6,950 nt of DNA from an uncultured Lachnospiraceae bacterium (lineage in GTDB: Bacteria; Bacillota; Clostridia; Lachnospirales; Lachnospiraceae). Position numbers and translations under genes: made by a program. The notes below the pieces were generated by a model that saw only the letters and a program-made list of their open reading frames with translations, was not told the origin of the DNA and ran no database searches. The stretch covers positions 1 through 6,950 of the forward strand of contig CADCQU010000374.1 of NCBI GenBank assembly GCA_902803635.1, given 5' to 3'. Below are positions 6,198 through 6,950 of the stretch, one piece after another. Numbering within the stretch: position 1 is the stretch's first letter; each line of letters starts with the position of its first letter.

Positions 6198-6597
6198 GGG
6201 AATCCCGCAGAAAACATCTCACATCGCTGGGCGGATACCCGAGAAAAAGGCCAATCTCATGCAGAAACTCTTTGTCCTCCGACAAATGCCGTATGAGCTG
6301 CAAAAGGCAGCATTCCGCATCGCCGCACGGATAGCCCTTCTCCTCCAGAATTCGTCGCGCCTCCAGCTTTTCAAGATCCTCCGCCAGGCGCTTGGGCCGA
6401 TACAGATAGACCAGAGCATTCTTTTCCGTCTCCCGGAGCAACCGAATGCAGAGCCCTTTCGGTTGGAAGAGGCCGTTTAGCCTTCGAATATCTCCGTGAA
6501 GGTCCCTCTCCTTATCCATGCGAACAGAGAACATGTTCGCTGTCTTTAAACCCGCCAGCGTGGGCGAGCAGTGCTCAATCAATGTTTTTTCCGGCAT
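6169..6597 (-). CDS. DUF3793 family protein, C-terminally truncated
   Basis: The protein starts EHCSPTLAGLKTANMF (residues 8-23), continues with KNALVYLYRP (59-68) and HEIGLFLGYPPSDV (113-126), and ends KCSGC at 138-142. These are the marks of DUF3793, a Clostridia/Negativicutes family of unknown function. I chose the ATG at 6597, not 6648, because AAAGGAG lies ten bases before it and family members begin at this point. Complete members are about 190-200 residues and continue after the C.GC motif with W-K-V-Y and a Cys-bearing tail; here a TGA stands where that Trp is expected. The gene therefore lost about 50 residues, and its tail is replaced by the flavodoxin body in another frame. DUF3793 genes often neighbour flavodoxin genes, which supports a former two-gene operon. 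Whether the shortened protein works is unknown. Confidence 0.8.
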   Translation of the reverse strand: MPEKTLIEHCSPTLAGLKTANMFSVRMDKERDLHGDIRRLNGLFQPKGLCIRLLRETEKNALVYLYRPKRLAEDLEKLEARRILEEKGYPCGDAECCLLQLIRHLSEDKEFLHEIGLFLGYPPSDVRCFLRDSRDGVKCSGC

Positions 6598-6648
6598 TGC
6601 CCATCCATCTCCTTTGAAATCATCTTTGTTAAATACTGGGATTGTCAT

Positions 6649-6666
6649 GGTTTGTTATAACTAACC
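6649..6666. promoter_or_regulatory. 18-bp palindrome, possible operator
   Basis: GGTTTGTTATAACTAACC is palindromic except at one base pair. It lies about 52-69 bases upstream of the DUF3793 start on that gene's coding strand. A related 14-bp palindrome, TTAGTTATGACTAA, is at 6700-6713, so two similar sites share the consensus TTWGTTATRACTAA. This is typical of a dimeric repressor. The AGGTTAG half-site faintly resembles DtxR-type metal-repressor boxes, which would suit iron control of flavodoxin, but that link is inference. Confidence 0.35.
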
Positions 6667-6680
6667 TTGTTCCTTTTTAA

Positions 6681-6701
6681 AACTACTGATTTTCAGTAGT
6701 T
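6681..6701. repeat. Perfect 9-bp inverted repeat between the two operator-like sites
   Basis: AACTACTGA and TCAGTAGTT pair perfectly around TTT. On the minus strand the hairpin is followed by TTTTAAAAAGG, so it could be a weak attenuator or terminator in the DUF3793 leader, or a further protein site. It lies centrally between the palindromes at 6649-6666 and 6700-6713. Confidence 0.5.
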
Positions 6702-6705
6702 AGTT

Positions 6706-6810
6706 ATGACTAATATATTATTCGTTCCGTATCGTTTCTATGGAGTGAAACAAAACAAATACAGCAGTCTGGTGAGTGCGCAGGTGACGATGGACGATCT
6801 GTTTGCGTAA
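6706..6810 (+). CDS. Possible 34-residue ORF of unknown function
   Basis: An ATG at 6706 opens a 34-codon frame, MTNILFVPYRFYGVKQNKYS onward, ending VTMDDLFA and TAA at 6810. I do not recognise it. The hydrophilic DDLFA end looks like a real protein C-terminus, and the frame stops 20 bases before a perfect bidirectional terminator, as if it were the last piece of a plus-strand gene. Against it: no ribosome-binding site precedes the ATG, and the start lies inside the palindrome at 6700-6713. It may be a remnant or chance. Confidence 0.2.
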   Translation: MTNILFVPYRFYGVKQNKYSSLVSAQVTMDDLFA

Positions 6811-6830
6811 GCACACGGCTCTGTGAACAT

Positions 6831-6862
6831 AAAAACGACGGTGCAAAGGCACCGTCGTTTTT
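6831..6862. terminator. Bidirectional intrinsic terminator
   Basis: AAAAACGACGGTGC and GCACCGTCGTTTTT form a perfect 14-bp stem around AAAG, with a T5 run at the 3' end on either strand. It lies six bases past the 3' end of the tRNA-Ser gene on the minus strand, so it ends that transcript. On the plus strand it would stop anything read from the 6706-6810 region. Confidence 0.92.
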
Positions 6863-6867
6863 GTGAG

Positions 6868-6950
6868 CGGAGAGGATGGGATTCGAACCCATGCACCGGT
6901 TACCCGATGACCGCATTTCGAGTGCGGCTCGTTATGACCACTTCGATACC
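6868..6950 (-). tRNA. tRNA-Ser(CGA), 5' end outside the window
   Basis: Read on the minus strand, the sequence folds as a class II tRNA. It has a three-pair D stem (TCG/CGA), an anticodon stem CCGCA/TGCGG with loop CTCGAAA giving anticodon CGA, and a long variable arm ATCGG-GTAA-CCGGT. The T arm is ATGGG-TTCGAAT-CCCAT and the acceptor strand CCTCTCC is followed by discriminator G. The long variable arm and anticodon identify serine (codon UCG). CCA is not encoded; CTCAC follows, so CCA would be added enzymatically. The first about five acceptor bases are beyond the right edge. Confidence 0.95.

Noticed and set aside
6052..6480. Plus-strand 142-codon ORF
   Set aside because: It lies antisense to the DUF3793 and flavodoxin sequences, whose motifs are unmistakable.

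Overview
The window looks like an accessory stretch of chromosome from an anaerobic gut, rumen or oral Firmicute of the Clostridia type, possibly Lachnospiraceae or a relative. This rests on family content only: an AAA-ATPase/PD-(D/E)XK protein, a circularly permuted GH3 beta-glucosidase of the Butyrivibrio/Ruminococcus type, a DUF3793 protein next to a flavodoxin, and the palindromic dispersed repeat that yields HSE.QRDEES / ILRFAQND peptides when translated. The genus cannot be fixed from the sequence.

Layout. Positions 1-1730 (minus) hold nearly all of an AAA-ATPase-like protein with a C-terminal nuclease-fold domain; the gene runs off the left edge. Positions 1731-2692 form a long divergent intergenic region. 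Its centre (about 1922-2393) is an array of eight hairpin units spaced exactly 63 bp apart, with one 60-bp step. The outer units have diverged, yet paired stem positions changed together, so the hairpin itself seems to be maintained. Positions 2693-5716 (plus) encode a 1007-residue cytoplasmic GH3 beta-glucosidase in reversed domain order (alpha/beta sandwich, then FnIII-like, then TIM barrel). It carries at least four in-frame insertions in loops or linkers, three of them visibly tandem repeats (60, 84 and 42 bp periods). A strong hairpin at 5736-5772 follows the gene.

The right part is degraded. On the minus strand a DUF3793 gene (6597-6169) is cut off just before its conserved C-terminal segment, and it overlaps a flavodoxin (6197-5877) that lacks its N-terminal FMN-phosphate loop. 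This is best read as one deletion that joined two neighbouring genes in different frames. Upstream are three palindromes that look like a regulatory region, a possible 34-codon ORF on the plus strand (6706-6810), a perfect bidirectional terminator (6831-6862), and the 3' part of a tRNA-Ser(CGA) gene on the minus strand that leaves the window on the right.

The genes do not form one pathway. The beta-glucosidase is an orphan sugar-hydrolysis gene with no transporter or regulator in view. The DUF3793/flavodoxin remnant would have belonged to electron transfer. The ATPase/nuclease belongs to a widespread multicopy family of unknown role. The main interest is repeat dynamics: a covarying hairpin array upstream of a gene that has been expanded several times by in-frame repeats.
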